NCBI GenBank assembly: GCA_027622715.1
Contig: JAQBYN010000008.1
Coordinates: 1 to 64,000, forward strand
Source: Pseudomonadota bacterium
Lineage (GTDB): Bacteria; Pseudomonadota; Alphaproteobacteria; SHVP01
DNA length: 64,000 nt
Reading direction: 5' to 3'
Shown here: positions 53,492-62,498 of the stretch, piece by piece
How positions within the stretch are numbered: position 1 is the first letter of the stretch
Layout of the letters: every line of letters begins with the position of its first letter
Position numbers and translations under genes: made by a program
The notes under the pieces: generated by a model
Database searches by the model: none
Told to the model about the DNA's origin: nothing
What the model saw: only the letters and a program-made list of their open reading frames with translations

Positions 53492-56023
53492 ATGAGCGAC
53501 ACTGACGATAAGAAACCCCTTTCGTTGTCTGGGCGTAGCAAGCTCGAGATGAAACGACCCAGCGCCGCAGCGGGACAAGTGCGCCAGAGCTTCTCGCATG
53601 GTCGCTCCAAGACCGTGACGGTCGAGGTCAAGAAAAAACGTGGCGCTGCCTCAGCGCGGACCAAGACCCTGGCCGAGATCGCCGCCGATTCGGCACCTGC
53701 CGCCACCGTCGCCAAGGCCGCGCCTGCGCCGGCGGCAACAGTGCCCGTCGAGCGCGAGTCCAAAGGCCGCGTTGTCCTCAAAGCGCTAACCGACGACGAA
53801 AAGGCGGCCCGCGCGAAAGCGCTTGAAGGGTCCAAGATCGCGTCGGTCGAGGCGCGCAAGAAAGCTCAAGAAGACGCCGAACGTCGGGCGGGCGAAGAAG
53901 TCCAACTCGCTCGGGAACGCGAGGAAGCCGAAAAGCGCGAAGCTGCCGAGGAGGCGCGCAAGCGAACCGAGGAAGAGGCGCGCAAAAAGGCGGCTGAATC
54001 CGCAGCGGTGCGGCTCGGCGAGCCAGAGACCGAAGAAACCTCGCGGGCCAAGCCGGGGATGGTCCGTCCCGAAATCAAGCGACCCGTGGTCGCACGTCCG
54101 CGTGCCGGCGAGCGCCGCCGCGGCGGCAAAATGACGCTCACCCAAGCCCTCGACGATCGCGAAAGGACGCGTAGCCTTGCGGCCGTGCGCCGCCAGCGCG
54201 AACGCGAAAAACGCCAGGCGCGGACCGGCGAATCGGGTGCGCCGAGTAAAGTTTTCCGCGAGGTCATCATTCCGGACACGCTCACCGTCCAGGAACTGGC
54301 TAACCGCATGACCGAGCGCGCCGTCGATGTCATCAGGTCTTTGATGAAAATGGGCCTGATGGTGGCGGTCAACGAAACGATCGACGCCGACACCGCGGAG
54401 ATTGTCGTGACCGAGTTCGGGCATCGCTCCAAACGCGTGTCCAAAGCGGATGTCGAGATCGGCTTTCGCGGCGGCGCCAGCGACGACGATGACGTCGGCT
54501 TACTTGTATCTCGCGCCCCTATTGTCACCGTCATGGGCCATGTCGATCACGGCAAGACCTCGTTACTCGATGCGCTGCGCACGACCGATGTCGTTGCCGG
54601 AGAGGCGGGCGGCATTACCCAGCACATTGGCGCCTATCAGGTCACGCTGGCGTCGGGTGCCAAGATCACCTTCCTCGATACGCCGGGTCATGAGGCGTTT
54701 ACGTCGATGCGCGCCCGCGGCGCCACGGTTACCGACATTGTCGTGTTGGTCGTAGCTGCCGACGACGGGATCATGCCGCAGACCATTGAGGCGATTAATC
54801 ACGCCAAAGCCGCGAAGACACCGATCATCGTCGCGATCAACAAGATGGACCGGCCCAACGCGGACGCCGACCGCGTCCGGCGCGATCTGCTGCAGCAGGA
54901 TCTGGTCGTCGAAGAATTAGGCGGCGAAGTGCTCGCGGTCGAAGTCTCGGCCAAAGACAAGACCGGCCTCGATCGGCTTGAAGAAGCCATTGTTTTGCAG
55001 GCCGAGGTCCTCGAACTCAAAGCCAATCCCGAACGCGCCGCCGAGGGCGTGGTGATCGAAGCCAAGCTCGATCGTGGCCGCGGCGTTGTGACAACGGTCC
55101 TGGTGCAACGCGGCTCGCTGCGGGTCGGCGATATCGTTGTCGCGGGCGCCGAGTGGGGCAAGATCCGGGCGCTGGTCGACGACCACGGCCGCCAGATCGA
55201 CGTGCTACGGCCCGGCGAACCGGCCGAGGTGCTCGGACTCAATGCCGCGCCGGAGGCAGGCGACGAATTCGGCGTGGTCGAAAGCGAAGGCCGGGCGCGT
55301 GAAATTGCCGGGTTCCGTGCCGAGCAGGTCCGCGAGAAGGACGTCGCAATGTCCGCCTCGGCGCGCGGTTCGTTGGAGGAGATGTTCTCCAAGATCGCTG
55401 GTGGCGAGACCAGCACTCTGCCGGTCATCATCAAAACCGACGTGCAAGGATCGCTCGAAGCGATTCGCGGCGCCTTGGACAAACTGTCAACCGACGAAGT
55501 GGCGATCGATGTCGTTCACGGCGGAGTCGGTGCGATCAACGAATCCGACGTCACGCTCGCCGCCGCGTCAAAAGCGCTCATTCTCGGTTTCAACGTACGG
55601 GCCAACGTCCAGGCGCGCGACCGCGCCAAACGCGACAAACTCGAAATCCGCTACTACTCGGTGATTTACAACGTGGTCGACGAGATGAGGGACATCCTGT
55701 CCGGCATGCTCGAGCCCGCGATCAAAGAGACCGTCCTCGGCCAAGCCCGCATCAAACAGGTGTTCGCGGTGTCGAAGGTTGGCAAGGTCGCCGGTTGCGA
55801 AGTCATCGAGGGCTCGGTGCGGCGCGGCGCCAGGGCACGTCTGCTGCGCGACGACGTTGTTGTCCATGAAGGCGTCCTGGGCATGCTGAAACATTTCAAG
55901 GACGATGTGCGCGAGGTTCGTGCCGGTTCGGAATGCGGTATTGCGCTGGAGAACTATCACGACTACCACGACAAAGACGTGATCGAAGTCTACGAAGTAG
56001 AGGAGATCGCCCGCACGCTTTAG
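53492..56023 (+). CDS. infB: Translation initiation factor IF-2
   Basis: 843 residues. A long N-terminal region is Lys/Glu/Arg-rich and coiled ([28 protein letters not shown] and onward). After that come the IF2N-like [20 protein letters not shown] and the GTPase with G1 [10 protein letters not shown]3 DTPGHEAF and G4 NKMD. C-terminal domains bind fMet-tRNA. Start four bases after the ylxR-like gene. IF-2 places initiator tRNA on the 30S subunit. Confidence 0.97.
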   Translation: MSDTDDKKPLSLSGRSKLEMKRPSAAAGQVRQSFSHGRSKTVTVEVKKKRGAASARTKTLAEIAADSAPAATVAKAAPAPAATVPVERESKGRVVLKALTDDEKAARAKALEGSKIASVEARKKAQEDAERRAGEEVQLAREREEAEKREAAEEARKRTEEEARKKAAESAAVRLGEPETEETSRAKPGMVRPEIKRPVVARPRAGERRRGGKMTLTQALDDRERTRSLAAVRRQREREKRQARTGESGAPSKVFREVIIPDTLTVQELANRMTERAVDVIRSLMKMGLMVAVNETIDADTAEIVVTEFGHRSKRVSKADVEIGFRGGASDDDDVGLLVSRAPIVTVMGHVDHGKTSLLDALRTTDVVAGEAGGITQHIGAYQVTLASGAKITFLDTPGHEAFTSMRARGATVTDIVVLVVAADDGIMPQTIEAINHAKAAKTPIIVAINKMDRPNADADRVRRDLLQQDLVVEELGGEVLAVEVSAKDKTGLDRLEEAIVLQAEVLELKANPERAAEGVVIEAKLDRGRGVVTTVLVQRGSLRVGDIVVAGAEWGKIRALVDDHGRQIDVLRPGEPAEVLGLNAAPEAGDEFGVVESEGRAREIAGFRAEQVREKDVAMSASARGSLEEMFSKIAGGETSTLPVIIKTDVQGSLEAIRGALDKLSTDEVAIDVVHGGVGAINESDVTLAAASKALILGFNVRANVQARDRAKRDKLEIRYYSVIYNVVDEMRDILSGMLEPAIKETVLGQARIKQVFAVSKVGKVAGCEVIEGSVRRGARARLLRDDVVVHEGVLGMLKHFKDDVREVRAGSECGIALENYHDYHDKDVIEVYEVEEIARTL

Positions 56024-56062
56024 GCCGCCGTGCCCGGACCGGGCCAGGTGGCTCGGGAAATC

Positions 56063-56446
56063 ATGCCGAGAACCCCCAGCAAATCAGCCCAACAACGGCA
56101 GCACCGCGTCGGCGAGCTCTTGCGCCACGGTCTGGTCGAGGCGCTTGCGCCGATGGAGTTTGTCGGCGGCCTGGTGACTGGCGGCGCCGTCACGATCTCG
56201 CAGGTCCGGGTCAGTCTCGATCTCAAGCAGGCACGGGCGTTCGTTTTTCCACTTGGTGGCAGTAGCGCTGAGCAGTTGCTGGAAGAACTGAATCGTGTGG
56301 CGCCGCGTCTGCAGGGTCCGTTGGCGCGCAGCGCTGGCTTGCGCTACACGCCGCGTCTCGAGTTCATCCTCGACAATACTTTCGACGAAGCGGACAAGAT
56401 CGAGGCGCTGCTGGCGCGGGCCAACGCCAAATCGCGCCCGGAATGA
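56063..56446 (+). CDS. rbfA: Ribosome-binding factor A
   Basis: 127 residues from ATG 56063 (a GTG at 56030 adds 11). SQ-like AQQRQHRVGELLRHGLVEALAPMEFVGGLVTGGAVTISQVRVSLDLKQARAFVFP and APRLQGPLARSAGLRYTPRLEFILDNTFDEADKIEALLA match the KH-like RbfA fold. It matures the 16S 5' end and helps cold adaptation. truB starts within its stop (ATGA). Confidence 0.93.
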   Translation: MPRTPSKSAQQRQHRVGELLRHGLVEALAPMEFVGGLVTGGAVTISQVRVSLDLKQARAFVFPLGGSSAEQLLEELNRVAPRLQGPLARSAGLRYTPRLEFILDNTFDEADKIEALLARANAKSRPE

Positions 56447-57312
56447 ACGGTTGGATTCTTCTCGATAAACCCAAAGGTTTGTCGTCGGCCGCGGCGGTTG
56501 GCAACGTTCGTCGGCTCTTCGACCGCGTCAAAGCCGGGCACGGCGGCACCCTCGACCCGCTCGCCACCGGCCTTCTACCGATCGCGTTGGGCGAGGCGAC
56601 CAAGGTCATCGGCTATATTCTCGATGGGACAAAAGGCTACCGCGCCACGGTGCGGTGGGGCGAAAGCCGCGACACCGACGATGCCGAAGGTGCTGTCACG
56701 GCGACCAGCGTGGTCCGTCCCGACCGCGCAGCGATTGCGGCCGCATTGGGCGGATTTGTGGGTCCCCTCACCCAACGGCCGCCCGCCTACTCGGCGCTCA
56801 AGGTCGGTGGCCGCCGCGCCTACGCCCTGGCGCGGGCCGGTGAGACGGTTGTCCTCAAATCCCGTGAAATCGAGGTTTTTTCGCTCGATTTGGTCGAAAA
56901 CGACGCCGATAGCGCTGTTTTGGACGTTTTGTGCTCAAAGGGCACCTACATCCGAGCCTTGGTTCGCGATCTGGCCGAGGCGCTCGGGACCGTTGGCTAT
57001 TTGGGCGATCTGCGGCGGACCCGGGCGGGCCCGTTCACCGATTCTCAAGCGATTTCGCTAGCCTGCCTCGAGGGGTTGAGCCATAGTGCGCGCCTCGCGG
57101 AAGCACTTTTGCCGCTTGAGACCGCGCTGGACGACATCCCGGCGCTGGCCTTGAACGGCGAGGCTGCGGCGAAACTTCGCCATGGCCAATGGATTGACGT
57201 TTCCGCGGAACTCAGGGACGGCATCGTCTTCGCAACATCGGACAGTGGTCCGGTAGCTATGGCGCGGGCGATTGACGGCACCTTGAAACCGCTTCGTGTT
57301 TTCAATTTGTGA
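56443..57312 (+). CDS. truB: tRNA pseudouridine(55) synthase TruB
   Basis: 289 residues. [23 protein letters not shown] opens the fold. The catalytic aspartate is in [23 protein letters not shown], with [38 protein letters not shown] and [16 protein letters not shown] as family blocks. It makes pseudouridine 55 in the T loop. rpsO follows 13 bases later. Confidence 0.96.
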   Translation: MNGWILLDKPKGLSSAAAVGNVRRLFDRVKAGHGGTLDPLATGLLPIALGEATKVIGYILDGTKGYRATVRWGESRDTDDAEGAVTATSVVRPDRAAIAAALGGFVGPLTQRPPAYSALKVGGRRAYALARAGETVVLKSREIEVFSLDLVENDADSAVLDVLCSKGTYIRALVRDLAEALGTVGYLGDLRRTRAGPFTDSQAISLACLEGLSHSARLAEALLPLETALDDIPALALNGEAAAKLRHGQWIDVSAELRDGIVFATSDSGPVAMARAIDGTLKPLRVFNL

Positions 57313-57325
57313 CAGGAGATATCCG

Positions 57326-57595
57326 ATGTCGATTACCACTGAGCGCAAAGCGACGCTCATCAAAGAGTATGCGACCAAGGATCAAGACACGGGGTCGCCC
57401 GAGGTGCAGGTTGCCATCCTAACGGAACGGATCACCAACCTGACCGAACACTTCAAGGAACACAAAAAAGACGCTCACTCGCGGCGCGGGCTTTTGATGC
57501 TGGTTAATCGGCGCCGCCGACTGCTCGATTATGTGCGCGACTGCGACGTCTCGCGCTACGAGCAACTTATTCAGCGACTCGGTATCAGAAAGTAG
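57326..57595 (+). CDS. rpsO: 30S ribosomal protein S15
   Basis: 89 residues, exact family length, from ATG 57326 with CAGGAGAT ahead. [68 protein letters not shown] is the S15 signature. It binds 16S rRNA in the central domain. pnp follows after 149 bases that contain two hairpins. Confidence 0.98.
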   Translation: MSITTERKATLIKEYATKDQDTGSPEVQVAILTERITNLTEHFKEHKKDAHSRRGLLMLVNRRRRLLDYVRDCDVSRYEQLIQRLGIRK

Positions 57596-57626
57596 CTGGG
57601 TGCTTGCCACGCGCGTCCCGGTCGGT

Positions 57627-57643
57627 CCCGCGCTTAAAGCGGG
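57627..57643 (+). other. Hairpin in rpsO-pnp gap
   Basis: CCCGC, 7-base loop, GCGGG. No T run follows, so it is a processing or pausing site at most. An alternative CGCTT-A-AAGCG pairing uses the same bases. Confidence 0.3.
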
Positions 57644-57698
57644 TCGCTCGGTCGTGTCGGCATGCCCGCCATTTGGAATCCGATCGCTGACCACCAGG

Positions 57699-57721
57699 GG
57701 AGCGCGCAAGGGGTGCGCTCC
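57699..57721 (+). promoter_or_regulatory. pnp leader hairpin
   Basis: GGAGCGC, nine-base loop, GCGCTCC, 23 bases before the pnp ATG. In E. coli the pnp leader forms a hairpin cut by RNase III, after which PNPase lowers its own translation. This is a possible counterpart, inferred from position. Confidence 0.4.
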
Positions 57722-57744
57722 GACAGCAAGCAAGGAAGATAGAT

Positions 57745-59871
57745 ATGTTTAAGATCGTTCGGAAGGAAATCACATGGGGCGGGCGTACGCTCGTCTTGGA
57801 AACCGGCAAGATAGCGCGCCAGGCCGACGGGGCTGTTCTCGTCACCTATGGCGAGACGACTGTCCTGTGCACCGCCGTGGCGCAAAAGACGCCGCGTGTT
57901 GGCATCGATTTCTTTCCGCTCACCGTCAACTACCAGGAAAAAACTTTCGCCGCCGGTAAGATTCCGGGCGGCTTCTTCAAGCGCGAAGGACGGCCAAACG
58001 AAAAGGAAACGCTCACCTCGCGCCTGATCGACCGGCCGATTCGTCCGCTCTTTCACCACAGTTTCCGCAACGAGACGCAAGTCATCTGCACGGTGCTATC
58101 GCACGATCTGGAAAACAATCCTGACATGGCCGCGTTGATCGGCGCCTCGGCGGCCCTCACCATTTCTGGCATTCCGTTCCTCGGCCCGATCGCCAGCGCC
58201 CGCGTCGGCTACATCGACGGCGAGTACGTTCTCAACCCGTTGGCCGAGCAACTCGCGGACTCGTCACTCGATCTGATCGTCGCCGGTACCCGCGACGGTG
58301 TCTTGATGGTCGAATCGGAAGCCTCCGAACTCAACGAAGAAATCATGCTGGGCGCCGTCATGTTCGGCCACGAATCGTTCCAACCGGTCATCGACGCGAT
58401 TGTGTCGCTGGCTGAAACCGCGGCGAAAGAGCCGTGGCCGTTGCCGGAAGAAGTCGACAGCAGCGAAATGAAGGCCCGCCTCGAATCGCTAGTGGGCGAA
58501 GATGTCCGTGCGGCTTATACAATTCGCGAAAAACAGGCGCGTAGCGACAAGCTTTCGGCAGCGCGCAAGAAGGTCGATCAAACCGCCGTGGATGAAAACC
58601 TCGATCCAAGCGTTGCATCGGGCCTCTTCAAAAAAATGGAAAAGAAGATCGTCCGCGGCCAAATCCTCGATAGCGGGATTCGGATCGACGGCCGCGATCT
58701 CAAGACCGTTCGGCAAATTGCGGTAGAGAACGATGTGCTGCCGCGCACCCACGGTTCGGCACTGTTCACCCGCGGCGAAACGCAGGCACTGGCGGTCACC
58801 ACCTTGGGCACCGGCCAAGACGAACAGATCATCGACGCACTCGAGGGCGAATTCCGCGAGCGCTTCATGCTGCACTACAACTTCCCGCCGTACTCGGTCG
58901 GCGAAACCAAGTTCATGGCCTCGCCCGGTCGGCGTGAAATCGGTCACGGCAAACTTGCATGGCGTGCCTTGCGCCCGCTCCTGCCTGCGCCGGATGTATT
59001 TCCCTACACCATCCGCGTTGTCTCCGAGGTGACCGAATCCAACGGGTCGTCCTCGATGGCCACGGTCTGCGGCGCGTCACTGTCGATGATGGGCGCAGGC
59101 GTGCCGTTGCGCGCGCCGTGCGCCGGTATTGCGATGGGCTTGATCCTCGAGGACTCGGGTTTTGCAGTCCTGTCCGACATCTTGGGTGACGAAGATCACC
59201 TCGGCGATATGGACTTCAAGGTTGCTGGCACTGAGAACGGCGTCACCGCGCTGCAGATGGACATCAAGGTTACCGGGATTACCCGGGAGATCATGGAGGT
59301 CGCCCTGAGCCAGGCCCGCGAAGGCCGGCTGCATATCTTGGGCGAAATGTCCAAATCCCTCAGCGCGCCGCGTGACGAGGTCAACGACCACGCCCCTCGG
59401 ATTACCACCCTTCAGGTTCCCAAGGACAAGATCCGCGAAATCATCGGCACCGGCGGTAAGGTCATTCGCGAGATTTGCGAAGTGACCGGCGCCAAGATCG
59501 ATATCGAGGATGACGGGACCGTCAAGGTGGCCAGCTCCAACACCGAATCGGCCGAAGCTGCCGTGAAGTGGATTCGCGACATCATCGCCGAGGCCGAGGT
59601 CGGCGTGATCTACAAAGGTAAGGTCGTCAAGGTTGTCGATTTCGGCGCGTTCGTGAACTTCATCGGTTCCAAGGATGGACTCGTTCACATTAGCGAGTTG
59701 GCCCCTGGCCGGGTCGGCAAGGTGACCGATGTCGTCAACGAAGGCGACGAAGTCTGGGTCAAAGTCCTGTCCTTTGATGATCGGGGCAAGGTTCGCCTCT
59801 CCATGAAGATGGTAAATCAGGACAGTGGCGTCGAAGAAGCTGCCCCTGCGACCGCCGAAGCCGGCGATTGA
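57745..59871 (+). CDS. pnp: Polyribonucleotide nucleotidyltransferase (PNPase)
   Basis: 708 residues. Two RNase PH domains (first with [28 protein letters not shown], second with [22 protein letters not shown] and [27 protein letters not shown]) flank an all-helical linker. A KH domain ([36 protein letters not shown]) and an S1 domain ([31 protein letters not shown]) end the protein. It degrades RNA 3' to 5' with phosphate and is a degradosome component in many bacteria. AAGGAAG ribosome site. Leader hairpins upstream. Confidence 0.97.
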   Translation: MFKIVRKEITWGGRTLVLETGKIARQADGAVLVTYGETTVLCTAVAQKTPRVGIDFFPLTVNYQEKTFAAGKIPGGFFKREGRPNEKETLTSRLIDRPIRPLFHHSFRNETQVICTVLSHDLENNPDMAALIGASAALTISGIPFLGPIASARVGYIDGEYVLNPLAEQLADSSLDLIVAGTRDGVLMVESEASELNEEIMLGAVMFGHESFQPVIDAIVSLAETAAKEPWPLPEEVDSSEMKARLESLVGEDVRAAYTIREKQARSDKLSAARKKVDQTAVDENLDPSVASGLFKKMEKKIVRGQILDSGIRIDGRDLKTVRQIAVENDVLPRTHGSALFTRGETQALAVTTLGTGQDEQIIDALEGEFRERFMLHYNFPPYSVGETKFMASPGRREIGHGKLAWRALRPLLPAPDVFPYTIRVVSEVTESNGSSSMATVCGASLSMMGAGVPLRAPCAGIAMGLILEDSGFAVLSDILGDEDHLGDMDFKVAGTENGVTALQMDIKVTGITREIMEVALSQAREGRLHILGEMSKSLSAPRDEVNDHAPRITTLQVPKDKIREIIGTGGKVIREICEVTGAKIDIEDDGTVKVASSNTESAEAAVKWIRDIIAEAEVGVIYKGKVVKVVDFGAFVNFIGSKDGLVHISELAPGRVGKVTDVVNEGDEVWVKVLSFDDRGKVRLSMKMVNQDSGVEEAAPATAEAGD

Positions 59872-59893
59872 TCTCCGCCCAATCAAGCCAATT

Positions 59894-59921
59894 TGTCCGG
59901 TCGCGGCAGCGCGGCCGGACA
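59894..59921 (+). terminator. 12-bp hairpin after pnp, no T run
   Basis: TGTCCGGTCGCG-GCAG-CGCGGCCGGACA, one G-U pair. It lies 22 bases after the pnp stop. The missing U tract argues against a simple intrinsic terminator; it may protect the 3' end or act with other factors. Confidence 0.4.
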
Positions 59922-59929
59922 TCTGGTGG

Positions 59930-59957
59930 TTGGCCTAGCGTGGAATCATTCTATATT
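59930..59957 (+). promoter_or_regulatory. Candidate promoter with ICE-like element, nitronate monooxygenase-irr
   Basis: TTGGCC, 16 bases, TATATT. The same bases 59939-59955 hold CGTGGAA-TCA-TTCTATA, 10 of 14 positions like the Irr control element TTTAGAA-N3-TTCTAAA and sharing ATCATTCTA with the element before rubrerythrin. Autoregulation of irr is a possibility. Confidence 0.35.
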
Positions 59958-60001
59958 GAACGGGACGACGCCAACCGGGTGGCCGGCAAGGATGCTCAAT
60001 T

Positions 60002-61399
60002 GTGAAGTCCCTCAATAGTATGCGTATCTCGGGTTTCGATGTCCTTCCTCTGTTTGAGGGCGGTAAAGGAATCTCGATCTCCAACGGTGAAAGTTCCGGC
60101 GCGTGGGCCGCGGCGGGCGCCGTCGGTACGTTTTCGGGGGTCAACGCCGATTCGTACGACAGCGACGGTCAACCGATCCCCCAGCAATATTTCGGACGCA
60201 CCCGTGTCGAACGGCACGAGGAGCTGATCCGCTACGCCATCGACGGCGGCGTCACCCAAGCAAAAATCGCCCATGAAATTGCCGGCGGTCGCGGCCCGAT
60301 CCACATCAACGTATTGTGGGAAATGGCGGCGGCAGAGCGTGTGCTGGTCGGCATTCTCGAACGCGCCGGAAAATTGGTGCACGGCGTCACGTGCGGTGCC
60401 GGAATGCCCTACAAGGTCGCGGAAATCGCCGCCCATTTTGGCGTTCATTATTATCCGATTGTCTCCTCGGGCCGCGCCTTCCGCGCACTGTGGAAACGCG
60501 CCTATCACAAATTCTCTGAGCTCCTCGGCGGCGTGGTCTACGAAGACCCGTGGCGTGCCGGTGGGCACAACGGTCTATCCAACAGCGAAGACCCGGCGCA
60601 TCCTGAGGATCCCTATCCGCGGGTGCTTGAATTGCGCGAACGTCTGCGCGAATTCGGTCTCGATGAAACGCCCATCATCATGGCGGGCGGCGTGTGGTAC
60701 CTGCGCGAGTGGGAAAATTGGATTGATAATCCCGAGCTTGGCCCGATTGCCTTTCAGTTCGGTACCCGGCCCTTGCTGACCGAGGAAAGCCCAATTTCCG
60801 ATGCGTGGAAGCAACGCCTGCTGACGCTCAACGAAGGCGATGTCTATCTCAATAATTTTAGTCCCACAGGGATGTGGTCCTCGGCGGTCGAGAACGCTTT
60901 TCTGCGCGAATTGAAAGAGCGCCACGATCATCAGATCGCGTTCACCCGCGAGCCGATCGGCGATCATGACACGGCGTTTCTCACCGGACCGCGAAAGCAG
61001 CCGTTGTTCGTCACCGCGCACGACAAGAGCCGGGCCGAGCAATGGATTGCGGCGGGGCATACCGAAGCGATGAAGACGCCCGATTCGACGCTCATTTTTG
61101 TGAAGCACGAAATCATGCGCGATATCCGCACCGATCAGACCGAATGCATGGGTTGCCTCAGTACGTGCAATTTTTCCAACTGGTCCCAGCTCGAGGGTCA
61201 CACAACCGGCAAGAAGACCGATCCGCGAAGCTTCTGCATCCAAAAGACGCTTCAGGTCATCGGCCACAGTGACGAGGTCGAGAACCAGCTGATGTTTGCC
61301 GGCCACGCGGCCTTCCGCTTCAAGGACGACCCGTTCTATTCAAACGGATTTGTACCCACCGTCCATCAATTGGTCGACAGACTGGTGACGGGCGACTGA
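60002..61399 (+). CDS. Nitronate monooxygenase-like FMN protein
   Basis: 465 residues, GTG start. ISGFDVLPLFEGGKGISISNGESSGAWAAAGAVGTFSGVN and GRGPIHINVLWEM mark the flavin-binding TIM-barrel (NPD/nitronate monooxygenase family), with LVHGVTCGAGMP, GGHNG (GxxGH-like region) and IMAGGVWYLREW later. The length and a C-terminal cysteine cluster, CMGCLSTCNF, exceed the simple family and could bind Fe-S. It is followed 17 bases later by irr, so iron-linked expression is plausible. Substrate unknown. Confidence 0.88.
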   Translation: MKSLNSMRISGFDVLPLFEGGKGISISNGESSGAWAAAGAVGTFSGVNADSYDSDGQPIPQQYFGRTRVERHEELIRYAIDGGVTQAKIAHEIAGGRGPIHINVLWEMAAAERVLVGILERAGKLVHGVTCGAGMPYKVAEIAAHFGVHYYPIVSSGRAFRALWKRAYHKFSELLGGVVYEDPWRAGGHNGLSNSEDPAHPEDPYPRVLELRERLREFGLDETPIIMAGGVWYLREWENWIDNPELGPIAFQFGTRPLLTEESPISDAWKQRLLTLNEGDVYLNNFSPTGMWSSAVENAFLRELKERHDHQIAFTREPIGDHDTAFLTGPRKQPLFVTAHDKSRAEQWIAAGHTEAMKTPDSTLIFVKHEIMRDIRTDQTECMGCLSTCNFSNWSQLEGHTTGKKTDPRSFCIQKTLQVIGHSDEVENQLMFAGHAAFRFKDDPFYSNGFVPTVHQLVDRLVTGD

Positions 61400-61416
61400 G
61401 TGCGTGAGCAAACCCA

Positions 61417-61848
61417 ATGACCGGGTTGGATCGCCCCGAGAATGCCGCCGCTGCGCAAGACCGTATTCGTGCGTCCGGACTGCGCCCGACGCGCCAACGC
61501 GTTGCACTCGCGCGCTTATTGTTCGCGCGGGGGTCGCGCCACGTTACCGCCGAAGCGTTGCATGGTGAGGCCGGCGGTGAAGGGATTCGCGTCTCGCTCG
61601 CCACGGTCTACAACACGCTGCACCAGTTCGTTCGGGTCGGCCTGTTGCGCGAGGTCATGGTCAATCCGGGTCGCTCGTATTTCGATACCAATGTGGGCGC
61701 GCATCATCACTTCTTTCACGAAGCGAGCGGCGAGCTCAACGATATCGACGCCGCCGAGGTCGACCTGTCGAGCCTGCCGGAACCGCCCGCGGGGACCCGA
61801 ATCGAGCGCATCGATGTGGTCATCCGGCTCCGCGACGACCGCTCATAA
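61417..61848 (+). CDS. irr: Irr, iron response regulator (Fur family)
   Basis: 143 residues. GLRPTRQRVALARLLFARGSRHVTAEALHGEAGGEGIRVSLATVYNTLHQFVRVGLLREV is the winged helix, and NVGAHHHFFHEASGEL with three consecutive histidines (near 96-98) is the Irr heme/metal-responsive motif. The N-terminal heme regulatory motif of Bradyrhizobium Irr is missing. Irr represses or activates iron, heme and storage genes through ICE sites. Next to rubrerythrin, as in other alphaproteobacteria. Start ATG has a weak ribosome site. Confidence 0.93.
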   Translation: MTGLDRPENAAAAQDRIRASGLRPTRQRVALARLLFARGSRHVTAEALHGEAGGEGIRVSLATVYNTLHQFVRVGLLREVMVNPGRSYFDTNVGAHHHFFHEASGELNDIDAAEVDLSSLPEPPAGTRIERIDVVIRLRDDRS

Positions 61849-61878
61849 GTCCTTAAAAATCAATGATATGAATGGTTT

Positions 61879-61895
61879 ATTAAAATCATTCTAAA
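61879..61895. promoter_or_regulatory. ICE-like Irr site upstream of rubrerythrin
   Basis: ATTAAAA-TCA-TTCTAAA; the right arm equals the ICE consensus TTCTAAA and the left arm matches 5 of 7 to TTTAGAA. It ends four bases before the -35 TTGACT. Irr is encoded directly upstream. Confidence 0.6.
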
Positions 61896-61899
61896 CTGT

Positions 61900-61928
61900 T
61901 TGACTCGCGCTCGCCGGCGCGCCATATT
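61900..61928 (+). promoter_or_regulatory. Rubrerythrin promoter
   Basis: TTGACT, 17 bases, CATATT, 72 bases before the gene start. Good spacing and a near-consensus -35. The ICE-like site is just upstream. Confidence 0.6.
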
Positions 61929-62000
61929 GAGGCCTCGGGCCCTGCCCGAACCAACAATCACCGACGCGTCCCAAGAAAAAACACTGACAGGAGGACATCG

Positions 62001-62417
62001 ATGCCAGCTCTCAAGAATTCCAAAACCGAGCAGAACCTGAAGGATGCCTTCGCTGGCGAGTCGCAGGCGAATCGGCGCTATCTGTATTTCGCGCAAAAAG
62101 CCGACGTCGAGGGTTACAACGATGTCTCGACCGTGTTCCGCTCCACCGCCGAAGGCGAAACCGGCCACGCGCACGGCCATCTCGAATTCCTCGAAGAGAC
62201 CGGCGACCCGGCAACCGGCGAGCCGATCGGCACGACCGACAAAAACCTTAAGGCGTCCATCGCCGGCGAAACGCACGAATACACCGATATGTATCCGGGC
62301 ATGGCGAAGACCGCACGCGATGAAGGTTTCACCGAAATCGCCGACTGGTTTGAGACATTGGCCAAAGCCGAAAAGTCCCATGCCGGCCGTTTCCAGAAAG
62401 CGCTCGACAGCCTCTAA
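62001..62417 (+). CDS. Rubrerythrin-type diiron protein, rubredoxin domain absent
   Basis: 138 residues, ribosome site AGGAGG. Ferritin-like helices contain [45 protein letters not shown] (ExxH-type), [25 protein letters not shown] and [16 protein letters not shown], giving a diiron site. No cysteine is present, so the rubredoxin electron-transfer domain of classical rubrerythrin is missing and a partner must provide electrons. Likely role is peroxide removal. A strong terminator follows. Confidence 0.93.
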   Translation: MPALKNSKTEQNLKDAFAGESQANRRYLYFAQKADVEGYNDVSTVFRSTAEGETGHAHGHLEFLEETGDPATGEPIGTTDKNLKASIAGETHEYTDMYPGMAKTARDEGFTEIADWFETLAKAEKSHAGRFQKALDSL

Positions 62418-62439
62418 ACGCGCAGTCGATCAAGAAATG

Positions 62440-62471
62440 CGGGGGCGGCGATACACACCGCCCCCGTTTTT
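62440..62471 (+). terminator. Intrinsic terminator after rubrerythrin
   Basis: CGGGGGCGG, nine-base loop, CCGCCCCCG, then five T. Perfect 9-bp stem. It separates rubrerythrin from the GlpC-like gene, although read-through is possible. Confidence 0.92.
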
Positions 62472-62498
62472 GACTCAATTGTAAGAAGGTTAGGCCGC

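Noticed and set aside
59077-59922. 281-codon open frame antisense to pnp
   Set aside because: Lies opposite conserved PNPase domains; composition typical of a mirror frame.
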